A stretch of 7,868 nucleotides of DNA from Actinomycetota bacterium (GTDB lineage: Bacteria; Actinomycetota; Acidimicrobiia; Acidimicrobiales; Microtrichaceae): positions 1 to 7,868 of the forward strand of contig WLLG01000090.1 of NCBI GenBank assembly GCA_009700815.1, given 5' to 3'. The translations under genes were made by a program, and so were the position numbers. Shown piece by piece: positions 1 to 6,596 of the stretch; the stretch's first letter is position 1; each line of letters begins with the position of its first letter. The notes under the pieces were generated by a model, which saw only the letters and a list, made by a program, of their open reading frames with translations, was not told the DNA's origin and did not search any database.

Positions 1-2
1 AT

Positions 3-527
3 TACGAGGACTACGACGACGCTGCTGCACCGTTGAGGTCAGTCAGGCCTGAACCTGCGCTAATGCGGCACGAGCGGACAGTGGCGGTCCCGCGTGAGGT
101 ACCCGAGGATTACCGCAAGGTTGAACAACTGCCTTCCGGCCTTTTTCGGGTGTCGGTCAGTTCCGTGTTTTCTGGTCAGTGGGTCCGCGCCCTTCGTAAA
201 GAAGGGTTCCTCCTGCTGGCCTCTGCCCCGCTTCTTCCAAATGGGCTACTGCTGAGCGCAGACCTACTCATTCCTCCAGACCTCGATGAAGAAAGCATTG
301 AGTTTGAGGTCGTAGAGAAGTCAGTTCTCACTGGCCAACCCAGGCAGCTAGACCTGATCCGAGAAGCCATTACTGCCGGTCGCAATGCGACGAGCGCTGC
401 ACGGCTCGGCAATGCCGGCTCGGCGGCCGAGCACTGGGAAGAATGTGGTGACCTTTGGGAAAAAGCCGGCGACTCCAGACGCGCAACTCTTGCGTTTCAA
501 CTCGCTCAGTCGACTTTCTACAGATAG
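3..527 (+). CDS. C-terminal part of an unrecognised protein with a TPR-like tail (5' end outside window)
   Basis: I do not recognise this protein. The frame is open from the left edge and begins with an acidic stretch (YEDYDDAAAP), so this is probably the end of a longer gene. Internal starts exist (TTG at 33, ATG at 63, GTG at 81), but none has a convincing ribosome binding site. Counting from the ATG at 63, a middle part of alternating hydrophobic residues (RKEGFLLLASAPLLPNG, then SADLLIPPDLDEESIEFEVV) looks like a beta-rich domain. The last 45 residues (AAEHWEECGDLWEKAGDSRR, then a helix ending in FYR) resemble one or two helical TPR-like repeats with the W/A/G/A spacing. No signal peptide or membrane segment is visible. 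It ends with TAG at 525-527 and converges on the hydrolase gene 35 bases away, so it is not part of the steroid operon. Confidence 0.6.
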   Translation, partial: YEDYDDAAAPLRSVRPEPALMRHERTVAVPREVPEDYRKVEQLPSGLFRVSVSSVFSGQWVRALRKEGFLLLASAPLLPNGLLLSADLLIPPDLDEESIEFEVVEKSVLTGQPRQLDLIREAITAGRNATSAARLGNAGSAAEHWEECGDLWEKAGDSRRATLAFQLAQSTFYR

Positions 528-562
528 TCCAAGCTGGCAGCTAGCCACAGCTGAGCTGCTCC

Positions 563-2134
563 CTACCCACCAATTGCAGAGTTCGCAGCAACGGTTCGCA
601 ACTGATCTGCATCATCTTGAAGAATCGCTCCTGCTTTGACCGAAGCATCAAGCGAAGTATTCCAAGCCGTTACAAAGCTCTGATGGTCAGGGTACTGAGC
701 AGCTAGCTGCTCAGCAGTAAAGGGAACGGTGGTTCCGAAGAGACCACAAAAACTCTGGCCCTCTTGACCCAAACCAGACAGGGTCGCAATCGGCACATCA
801 ACCTGAGGTGTGCGAATACCTCCTTCGGCAATACCGAACTCGTTGCGGACATAGTTGGTCTGCGCAGTATCCAGATCTAGCTGTGGCATCGCCGCCGGTG
901 CCTGACCGGTGATAGCCCAGGTACGAAGCGCCGCTAGCGCTGAGCGGACCACATAGGTATGCGGCCCGGCATTGATCGGGCTTGAACAGTTAATGATGCC
1001 GAAGTACACCGATGCCGGCGGTGTGCTCATCGCTGCGAAGAGCTCCGCATCGGCCACACCCGAACCATCATCTTTGTCTCCGATTCCCAAACTGTAGGCA
1101 TCGGCATGGGCAGTTCCGGGAACTTCCCACCCTGCAAAGAAGGCAGTGTCAGGCTGACGAGCCCGCGCATATCCGAGCCCAGCACCCACTAGGTCAGTTT
1201 CGGAAGAAAACACCAGCACGGGAACTTTGAGATCAGTTCGAGACAGGGTTGGATCGGGGGCCGGCACAGGGGTTGCTGGCTCGGTTGCTAACGGCGCACC
1301 CTTTGCAGCACGGCTATGCACCAGGTACCCGTCATAGACATCGGCTAGCGGAGCAATGGCATTGACATAGGTCGTCAGGCGGAATGCAGATTGTGACTCC
1401 CCTGCTGCGAGCACCGTTGTGGGCTCAAACCCGCCAAGGACCTTCAGAGCATCAAACCAAACTGCTGCACCGGCTTGGCTAAAGATGTCGTAGCTGTAGT
1501 CATCACCCGGATGCACCAGTGGTTCATAACGAACAGGGTCAGCATTCTTCAGTGCAAGCGAAGCCCCCAGCGAACTGCCACCGCCATAGATCCCAACTCG
1601 CTGAGCCGATACGCCGACCCAAGCTGAACCCGAGCGAATGATCTCGGTATGGGTATAGGTCCAGTCCGGATCAGCATCGAGACCACCAGAAACGTTGAGC
1701 CACTCGACCACAACGGTGCCGTCAAAGTCAGCCTCGTTCGCTGGACGACGAACCACAATGCGGCTGGTATACGGAGCCGAAGTATCAGGTGTAGCCGACC
1801 ACTTTCCGTCTTCGCTCAACGGCTGTGCAGAGGTGTACGAGGTTGCGTCACCAGAGATGAAGAACTCTTCTTGGGTATAGCCAACCGTAGAGAGATCGAA
1901 CTTTGGTGGGCCCAACACGGCCTGCCCCGAACCAGTGGTAATCGGCCCCTCTACTGCTGGGGTCGCAACTTTGGTCGGCTCGGGCGGACCCGCGAGCGGT
2001 GCAACTGGCTTCTCGGTAGTCGTGGTTGAGGAACTCGCTGCTTCATCTTCGTTACTAGAACACCCTGCAGCCATCACAGAAACTGCTGCTAGGCACGCAA
2101 TGACCACTAGCGGCCGGAACTTTGAACTCTTCAC
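563..2134 (-). CDS. Secreted lipoprotein, alpha/beta-hydrolase-domain family (PF20091-like)
   Basis: A predicted cell-surface lipoprotein hydrolase of 523 residues. The N-terminus is a lipoprotein signal: basic KSSKFR, a hydrophobic core, then the lipobox MAAGC with the lipidated cysteine at residue 25, followed by a Ser/Thr/Pro/Glu-rich linker. The catalytic domain has a nucleophile elbow GESQS (Ser247), a candidate acid in SSETDLV (Asp314 or Glu312) and a candidate His343 in PGTAHADAY. GVSAQRVGIYGG also fits this family, whose substrates are mostly unknown. An upstream TTG at 2137 is possible, but GAGGAG at 2142-2147 lies 7 bases from the GTG at 2134, so I chose that GTG. The gene follows the small acyl-CoA dehydrogenase by 50 bases on the same strand and is the last gene of the run. 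An esterase or lactonase acting on a steroid-related substrate outside the membrane is inference from position. The family call is fairly sure; the substrate is not known. Confidence 0.85.
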   Translation of the reverse strand: MKSSKFRPLVVIACLAAVSVMAAGCSSNEDEAASSSTTTTEKPVAPLAGPPEPTKVATPAVEGPITTGSGQAVLGPPKFDLSTVGYTQEEFFISGDATSYTSAQPLSEDGKWSATPDTSAPYTSRIVVRRPANEADFDGTVVVEWLNVSGGLDADPDWTYTHTEIIRSGSAWVGVSAQRVGIYGGGSSLGASLALKNADPVRYEPLVHPGDDYSYDIFSQAGAAVWFDALKVLGGFEPTTVLAAGESQSAFRLTTYVNAIAPLADVYDGYLVHSRAAKGAPLATEPATPVPAPDPTLSRTDLKVPVLVFSSETDLVGAGLGYARARQPDTAFFAGWEVPGTAHADAYSLGIGDKDDGSGVADAELFAAMSTPPASVYFGIINCSSPINAGPHTYVVRSALAALRTWAITGQAPAAMPQLDLDTAQTNYVRNEFGIAEGGIRTPQVDVPIATLSGLGQEGQSFCGLFGTTVPFTAEQLAAQYPDHQSFVTAWNTSLDASVKAGAILQDDADQLRTVAANSAIGG

Positions 2135-2184
2135 CAAATGTCTCCTCGGCTATGTGAATATTCCCCCAGAACTACGGCCGCACT

Positions 2185-3303
2185 CTATATGGCAAGCAGT
2201 TCGGCGCTCACCCGGCGGCGATGGAACTCAACATCGCCAAACTCGCCAGCTAACGCCCATGATCGCTTCATATACAAGTGAAGGTCGTATTCAACGGTGT
2301 AGCCAATGGCGCCGTGAACCTGCAGTGAGGCTGCCGCTGCACCCTTGGCCGCAGCAGAAGCCTTTGCCTTAGCCATAGAAACATGCAGAGATGCCTGCGG
2401 GTTACCCAAAGCCAACGAGTTGGCAGCTCGCAGGACGAGTGGCTCTGCAAACTCGACTGCCAAACTGGCATTTGTGAGGTGATGCTTCACTGCCTGAAAG
2501 CTGCCTATCTGCACTCCAAACTGCTTACGCTCAGTTGCATACAAAATCGTCATCTCGAGCATGCGTCGAGATAAGCCAATCAGTTCTGCTGCAGCACCAA
2601 GAGCTGCGAAATCGAAAGCCGCCAGAGTTGCTGCCTGTGCTGCGGCACCCGTGAGCAAAGCCGTTGACTCACCTAGCTCGGCTGGCACAACAAAGTGAAA
2701 CAGGTCCCTTGCACCATCCACGGACTGCACTCGCTCAAGGTGAAGGGAAGCGGGATCAACCAGATGCACCGAATCGTCTAGGCACAACAAGATCTGATCG
2801 AGCGAAGTTGCTGCAGGAACAAAGTTTGAAACAGCCACCACAGATGCGGACTCGGTGGATTCGAGGCCCGTGGAGTTTGACCGAGAGGAGTTTGCGAACA
2901 CACATCCCAAGCTGATCTCGCCTGTAGCAATCTGCGCCAAAAGTTCTTGTGCCCGAGGCTCTGAACTCGAAGCATGCCGCAACAAGGTGACTGCAACTCC
3001 AGCGGTTGCAGCTAGAGGGTCCGGTAGCCCAGCCCAGCCAGCCTCGAGAAGCAAAGGGATCAGATCCTCCTCGGTCATAGCTAGGCCACCTTGGGCCTCG
3101 GGAACCATGATGCCGAGCACTCCCATCTCTGCAAGCGCCGACCATGCACCAGGTACTCGGCCATTCCCGCCACCGGGCCCGCCACCAGCAGTTTCTGCGT
3201 CAGGCCAGGCGGCACGCAGCTCATCCGGGCCGCAGGTATCTGCGAGTAAGCCTCGGACCACAGCACGAAACTCAACTTGATCTTCTGTCAATGCGAATCT
3301 CAT
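2185..3303 (-). CDS. Acyl-CoA dehydrogenase, divergent small-subunit type (FadE32/IpdE2-like partner)
   Basis: An acyl-CoA dehydrogenase fold protein of 372 residues, likely the non-catalytic or half-site partner of the dehydrogenase encoded just upstream. Heteromeric alpha2beta2 dehydrogenases are typical of steroid side-chain and ring catabolism. The N-terminal helical domain (MRFALTEDQVEF to about residue 120) and the C-terminal four-helix domain are clear: Arg259 in ATERKQFGVQIGSFQAVKHH and the QVHGAIGYTVEYDLHLY motif at 328-344. The middle beta domain (about 130-220) is degenerate: the usual SEPxAGSD and WxS/T flavin motifs are absent. A Gly-rich insertion (AGGGPGGGNG, about 39-48) lengthens the N-terminal domain. 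The ATG at 3303 has only a weak, badly spaced GGTAGG upstream, which suggests entry by translational coupling. FadE32-like is favoured because the neighbour is FadE31-like, but I cannot exclude an IpdE2/FadE33-type subunit. Confidence 0.85.
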   Translation of the reverse strand: MRFALTEDQVEFRAVVRGLLADTCGPDELRAAWPDAETAGGGPGGGNGRVPGAWSALAEMGVLGIMVPEAQGGLAMTEEDLIPLLLEAGWAGLPDPLAATAGVAVTLLRHASSSEPRAQELLAQIATGEISLGCVFANSSRSNSTGLESTESASVVAVSNFVPAATSLDQILLCLDDSVHLVDPASLHLERVQSVDGARDLFHFVVPAELGESTALLTGAAAQAATLAAFDFAALGAAAELIGLSRRMLEMTILYATERKQFGVQIGSFQAVKHHLTNASLAVEFAEPLVLRAANSLALGNPQASLHVSMAKAKASAAAKGAAAASLQVHGAIGYTVEYDLHLYMKRSWALAGEFGDVEFHRRRVSAELLAI

Positions 3304-3404
3304 CTACCTACCGACTTCTCTCTAGTTGCTCTTGCTGTGCTGACGAATGCTGTGCTGACGAATGCTGTGCTCATTAATGCTGTGCTCATTAATGCTGGGT
3401 TCAT
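3300..3404 (-). CDS. Candidate 34-codon repeat-peptide ORF bridging the two acyl-CoA dehydrogenase genes
   Basis: No known family. On the minus strand, the ATG at 3404-3402 overlaps the TAA stop of the large dehydrogenase (TAATG). The frame stays open for 34 codons and ends at TGA 3302-3300, which overlaps the ATG of the small dehydrogenase (ATGA). The peptide starts MNP, then reads as five-residue units ALMST, ALMST, AFVST, AFVST, then a basic tail ARATREKSVGR. In-frame ATGs at codons 6 and 11 sit in the same TAATGA context as the first. There is no Shine-Dalgarno of its own, so expression would depend on termination-reinitiation from the upstream gene. It could be a translated peptide or only a coupling device between two subunit genes. 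It may also be an accident of a 15-bp minisatellite, whose period keeps frames open. Peptide production is unproven. Confidence 0.35.
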   Translation of the reverse strand: MNPALMSTALMSTAFVSTAFVSTARATREKSVGR

Positions 3405-3407
3405 TAC
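3333..3407 (+). repeat. 15-bp tandem repeat, five units in two subtypes
   Basis: Five head-to-tail 15-base units. Units 1 and 2 (3333-3347, 3348-3362) are both TGCTGTGCTGACGAA. Units 3 and 4 (3363-3377, 3378-3392) are both TGCTGTGCTCATTAA. Unit 5 (3393-3407) is a degenerate TGCTGGGTTCATTAC. The array fills most of the gap between the two acyl-CoA dehydrogenase genes, and unit 5 runs through the stop codon of the large one. On the sense (minus) strand, units 3 to 5 each carry TAATGA in phase with that stop, giving three successive double stops. The AA-type pair and BB-type pair suggest duplication of already diverged units, or local conversion. It is not CRISPR-like, as there are no spacers. 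Confidence 0.95.
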
Positions 3408-4576
3408 TTGCGGGGCAAGCCGAGTACTCGCTCCGCCACGATGTTTCGTTGAATCTCATTGGTCCCGGCATAGATCGGCCCTGAAAGAGCAAACTGATAC
3501 CCCTTCATCCACGGACCATCCAACTCTGCTTCAGCCCCCAGAAGATCAAGGGCAACCTCATGCAGGCGAACATCAAGCTCGGACCAGAAAATCTTGTTAT
3601 ACGAGGATCGGGCCCCCATTGAAACGCCCTCAACCACCCCAGTTACATCCGACAGGGTAAAGAGGGAATACGCCTCTGCATCGATCCAGGCATCGGCGAC
3701 GGCATCAGCCATCTGCTGACTCAAGCCATCCCCCATACGCTCGCGTGCAAGGTCAACAAGTCGAGTTGCAGTTGCCTGAAAACGCCCCGGTGAGCGCAGT
3801 GTGAGTCCCCGCTCAGATGAAGTCGTCGCCATCGCAACACCCCAACCTTGATTCACCTCACCAAGGATTCCACCACGCACCATCGTGTCGGGAGTGCCGT
3901 CATCGTCTGGGATGAACAGATCGTCAAAGAACACCTCGGCAAAACCCTCGTCGCCATCAAGGCGACCAAACCCCCGCACGGTGACTCCATCGCCCTCGAG
4001 GGGAACCATGAAGTACGTCATTCCCTTATGACGCTCAGACTCGGGGTCAGTGCGGAACAACCCAAACAAGTAGTTGCAAAACGCTCCGCGAGTAGTCCAA
4101 GTCTTTTGACCCGAGAGTCTCCAGCCGCCAGCAGCCTCGTCTCGGGTTGCTTTGGAGCGAACTGCAGCAAGGTCGGATCCAGCGTTTGGCTCTGACCACC
4201 CTTGACACCACAAGTCCACTGCTGAGGACATGCGTGGCAAGTAGTAATCCTGTTGAGCGGCAGTTCCAAACTCAAAAATGGTGGGTGCCAACAAGAAGAT
4301 GCCGTTCTGCGTGACCCGCTGCGGGCCTCCAACTCGGTAGTACTCCTCTTCAAAGATCAGCCATTCCCACAGGCTGGCATCCCTACCACCAAAGGCTTTT
4401 GGCCAAGACACCACTGCCCATTGATCTGCCGCTAAGCGATGCTCCCACTCAAGATGTAGCGCAAAGCCCTCTTTGGTATCGCCAGACGGCAGACTAGGAG
4501 TTGGCACGTTTGACTCAAGCCAAGAGCGAGCCTCGGTCCGAAACGCCTCTTCAGATTCACTCCATGTCAGATCCAC
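3404..4576 (-). CDS. fadE31: Acyl-CoA dehydrogenase, FadE31-type large subunit of steroid ring C/D catabolism
   Basis: An FAD-dependent acyl-CoA dehydrogenase of 390 residues. In the known pathway, loss of fadE32, the usual FadE31 neighbour, leads to accumulation of MOODA, the acyclic product made after IpdAB. This pair therefore probably desaturates that chain as its CoA thioester. Numbering from the upstream GTG at 4582, motifs are SWPKAFGGRDAS (59-70), WCQGWSEPNAGSDLA (125-139), GQKTWTTRG (158-166), SSERG (255-259) and IYAGTNEIQRNIVAERVLGLP (370-390, Arg379). The loop position that is Glu in MCAD (YEGT) is Ala372 here. Glu257 in SSERG sits where IVD/LCAD-type enzymes place their base. I prefer the GTG at 4576 as start because AAAGGAG at 4584-4590 is 7 bases from it and only 1 base from the GTG at 4582. 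The pattern resembles mycobacterial FadE31 more than FadE30/IpdE1, judged from memory without alignment. Confidence 0.88.
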   Translation of the reverse strand: MDLTWSESEEAFRTEARSWLESNVPTPSLPSGDTKEGFALHLEWEHRLAADQWAVVSWPKAFGGRDASLWEWLIFEEEYYRVGGPQRVTQNGIFLLAPTIFEFGTAAQQDYYLPRMSSAVDLWCQGWSEPNAGSDLAAVRSKATRDEAAGGWRLSGQKTWTTRGAFCNYLFGLFRTDPESERHKGMTYFMVPLEGDGVTVRGFGRLDGDEGFAEVFFDDLFIPDDDGTPDTMVRGGILGEVNQGWGVAMATTSSERGLTLRSPGRFQATATRLVDLARERMGDGLSQQMADAVADAWIDAEAYSLFTLSDVTGVVEGVSMGARSSYNKIFWSELDVRLHEVALDLLGAEAELDGPWMKGYQFALSGPIYAGTNEIQRNIVAERVLGLPRK

Positions 4577-4630
4577 CGACACACTCCTTTGTTGTCTCTC
4601 GTTCTGTGCCGTCCTGCTCTACAAACTTAT

Positions 4631-4647
4631 GCCGAGCAGTTATCGGC
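4631..4647 (-). other. Short intercistronic stem-loop between ipdC and the large dehydrogenase gene
   Basis: In the 77-base gap after ipdC, GCCGA (4631-4635) can pair with TCGGC (4643-4647) across a 7-base loop. One more T-A pair outside gives a 6-bp stem. On the minus-strand transcript it is followed by a modest U content (UAAGUUUGU), too weak for a firm terminator call. It could be a processing or partial-attenuation element that separates the tightly overlapped ipdABC block from the dehydrogenase genes. This is a visual call without energy calculation. Confidence 0.25.
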
Positions 4648-4653
4648 AATTCG

Positions 4654-5769
4654 TCACTCGGAAGCACTCAGTCTTTCGAGGCACTCTTCGGCCTCGGACA
4701 TGATGCGTTCGAGCAAATCCTCCACCTTGGGAAGATCCTCAATTGCGCCAACAACCTGCCCCGTTGGCAGGATTCCAACCTGTGCATCGCCATCGACCAT
4801 TGTTGCCTTGGTCATCATGGGAGCATTTGCAGCAAGAGCAACTTGAGCCCAAGTCAGTTCCTGATCCTTCTTCATTTCAAGGCCCGTCTTGACCAGCGCC
4901 GGCAAGGACACTCCTGCCTGGCGGGCGAATTGCAAGGCATTACCGGCCGCACGCGGAAAGCGCAGCAGCCCGGGTGACTTCTCAAGAGCATCGATCATGG
5001 CGGTGCGGATCACTCGCTGAGGCGCACCGTCGATTGCAGTGGTCACCACGGTTCCAGTCAGCGGGGTTTGCATGTAAATCTCTGTGATCGAATCAGGGAC
5101 TTGGCTTTCTGCGGTCAGCAAGAAGCGGGTACCCATAGCCACACCATGCGCACCGTAGGCCAGAGCTGCAACAAGTCCACGGCCGTCAAAGAATCCGCCG
5201 GCGCCCAGTACGACAACTTCAGATCCGCCAACCCCGTCAACGACTTGCGGCAGCAATAACGAAGTGGGAATCGTCCCTGTGTGCCCGCCGCCCTCGCCAC
5301 CCTGTGCGATCACGGCCTTGACTCCCATCGCCGCAACCTTCTCGGCGTGGCGCTTGGCGCCCACTGTGACGATGGTAACTACTCCGGCATCGCTCAGCTT
5401 GGACACCTGATCTGCTTTGGGCGCTGCAGCGAAGCTGGCAACCGGAACATGTTCCGAGATGATCAAGTCCAGTCGCTGTGCCGCGTCTGGCTGGTTTGGC
5501 AACAGGTTCACACCAAACGGTTTGTCAGTGCGGGCCTTAACTTTTTTGATTGCCTGACCGAGTTCCTCAAGAGTCATCGTGGCCGAAGCCAAAATCCCAA
5601 GCCCTCCAGCAGCAGAAGTAGCTGCAGTGAGTTGCGCCCCAGAAACCCAGCCCATTCCCGTTTGCACAATGGGGTACTCCACACCAAACAACTCACAGGC
5701 CGCAGTCCTCAGGGCTGCTGGGCGAGTTCTGTCGAAGTTGGCTACCAGAGTTTGATCAAGATCAGTCAC
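4654..5769 (-). CDS. ipdC: IpdC-like flavin-dependent oxidoreductase of HIP catabolism (nitronate monooxygenase fold)
   Basis: A 371-residue FMN-binding TIM-barrel protein of the 2-nitropropane dioxygenase/nitronate monooxygenase superfamily. IpdC is described as an acyl-CoA reductase that acts with IpdF on 5-OH-HIC-CoA in the step before ring D hydrolysis; its mutants accumulate that thioester. Visible motifs are YPIVQTGMGWVSG (32-44) at the first strand, GVNLLPNQ (86-93), QGGEGGGHTG (156-165, with His163), LGAGGFFDGRG (188-198) and HGVAMGTRFLLTAES (208-222), the last two forming the usual phosphate site. The start is GTG at 5769, sharing GTGA with the ipdB stop (4-base overlap), which favours coupled translation with ipdB. 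A weak GAGG lies about 10 bases upstream. Without the neighbours it would be annotated only as a nitronate monooxygenase. The ipdA-ipdB-ipdC order is the same as in mycobacteria and supports the specific name. Confidence 0.9.
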   Translation of the reverse strand: MTDLDQTLVANFDRTRPAALRTAACELFGVEYPIVQTGMGWVSGAQLTAATSAAGGLGILASATMTLEELGQAIKKVKARTDKPFGVNLLPNQPDAAQRLDLIISEHVPVASFAAAPKADQVSKLSDAGVVTIVTVGAKRHAEKVAAMGVKAVIAQGGEGGGHTGTIPTSLLLPQVVDGVGGSEVVVLGAGGFFDGRGLVAALAYGAHGVAMGTRFLLTAESQVPDSITEIYMQTPLTGTVVTTAIDGAPQRVIRTAMIDALEKSPGLLRFPRAAGNALQFARQAGVSLPALVKTGLEMKKDQELTWAQVALAANAPMMTKATMVDGDAQVGILPTGQVVGAIEDLPKVEDLLERIMSEAEECLERLSASE

Positions 5770-6596
5770 GGCTCAGGAACCTCGTTCAGTCGAAGTCCTC
5801 GCGGATCTAGGCGATTGATCTGCGCAAGTTCTTGGTCGGTTGGCCCTCGAGATTCACCAAGATCATCGGGAATCACCACATCGCAGCCAGTGGCTTCGAG
5901 TACCTCTTCAAGGGTGACTCCAGGGTGCAGCGAACGCAGACGCATCGTGGGAACCCCCTCGGCGTCTCGGGCTTCAAAATCAAACACAGCAAGATTCGAC
6001 ACAACACGGCGGACTTCATGGAAGCGAGAGGCAATGGGGCCAAGCGCGTGCGCCCGGTCATACCCAATTCCACAAACAACATCTACTGCTGGGACAAATA
6101 CTCGTGGCGAGTGGTTCGGCACCCAATAACTCGTTGTGTGATTGATGGTATTTCCAGGCGCTCCGCGAAACCCGAGCAACTGTCGCCGTGGCTGCGTCCA
6201 GTCACCAATTGCGGCAATGTTCTGGTTGCCATATTGGTCAATCTGCGTTGCACCCATCATCACGTGGCGCTTCCCTTGCCAGAGCAGTCCAAACATCTCT
6301 CGGTAGGGGTTCCAATGCGCAACTGTTCTCTGCGCAACACGCTCGGCCTCGGGTAAGGCAATTGGCGGCACTTCATCAGGGGACTGCGGGTCCATGAGGG
6401 TATAGAAGCCGTCAGTCAAGGCCAGATACGGCTCAAATGTTGCGGCGGCCAAACGCCCGCCGATCAGGGGCAGGTTTCCAATCGGATTGCACAGTCGTTC
6501 GCCATCGCCGCGAAACGCCTCGGCAATCGCCACTGCGCAGATATCTGCACGGGTCACAGCGGTACTGCTAGGTGTAGGTGTGCTCACGTCACTCAT
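5766..6596 (-). CDS. ipdB: Ring-cleaving hydrolase COCHEA-CoA hydrolase, beta subunit IpdB
   Basis: The 276-residue beta subunit of IpdAB. This CoA-transferase-superfamily complex does not transfer CoA; it hydrolytically opens the last six-membered ring of COCHEA-CoA. Motifs shared with IpdB are ALTDGFYTL (59-67), HVMMGATQIDQYGNQNIAAIG (111-131), GFRGAPGNTINHTTSYWV (142-159), VDVVCGIGYD (171-180), RVVSNLAVFDF (197-207) and SLHPGVT (222-228). The GNTINH region occupies the place where true class I CoA transferases have their catalytic glutamate neighbourhood. The ATG at 6596 shares ATGA with the ipdA stop (4-base overlap), as expected for two subunits made together. The N-terminus is about 13 residues longer than I remember for mycobacterial IpdB (Ser/Thr/Pro-rich), so a start further inside is possible, although no better-placed ribosome site is evident. 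Confidence 0.93.
   Translation of the reverse strand: MSDVSTPTPSSTAVTRADICAVAIAEAFRGDGERLCNPIGNLPLIGGRLAAATFEPYLALTDGFYTLMDPQSPDEVPPIALPEAERVAQRTVAHWNPYREMFGLLWQGKRHVMMGATQIDQYGNQNIAAIGDWTQPRRQLLGFRGAPGNTINHTTSYWVPNHSPRVFVPAVDVVCGIGYDRAHALGPIASRFHEVRRVVSNLAVFDFEARDAEGVPTMRLRSLHPGVTLEEVLEATGCDVVIPDDLGESRGPTDQELAQINRLDPRGLRLNEVPEP

Noticed and set aside
528..562. A stem (TGGC-AGCTA-GCCA at 535-547) between the convergent genes, considered as a bidirectional terminator
   Set aside because: The stem is only 4 bp, outer pairing needs a bulge, and no T-run follows on either strand.
3333..3407. Tandem repeat considered as a CRISPR array
   Set aside because: Units are 15 bases and directly contiguous, with no spacers and no cas genes nearby.
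5281..6129. A long open plus-strand frame (282 codons) antisense to ipdC and ipdB
   Set aside because: It lies opposite two strongly recognised genes, has no family-like composition and no ribosome site; it is a shadow of the coding strand.
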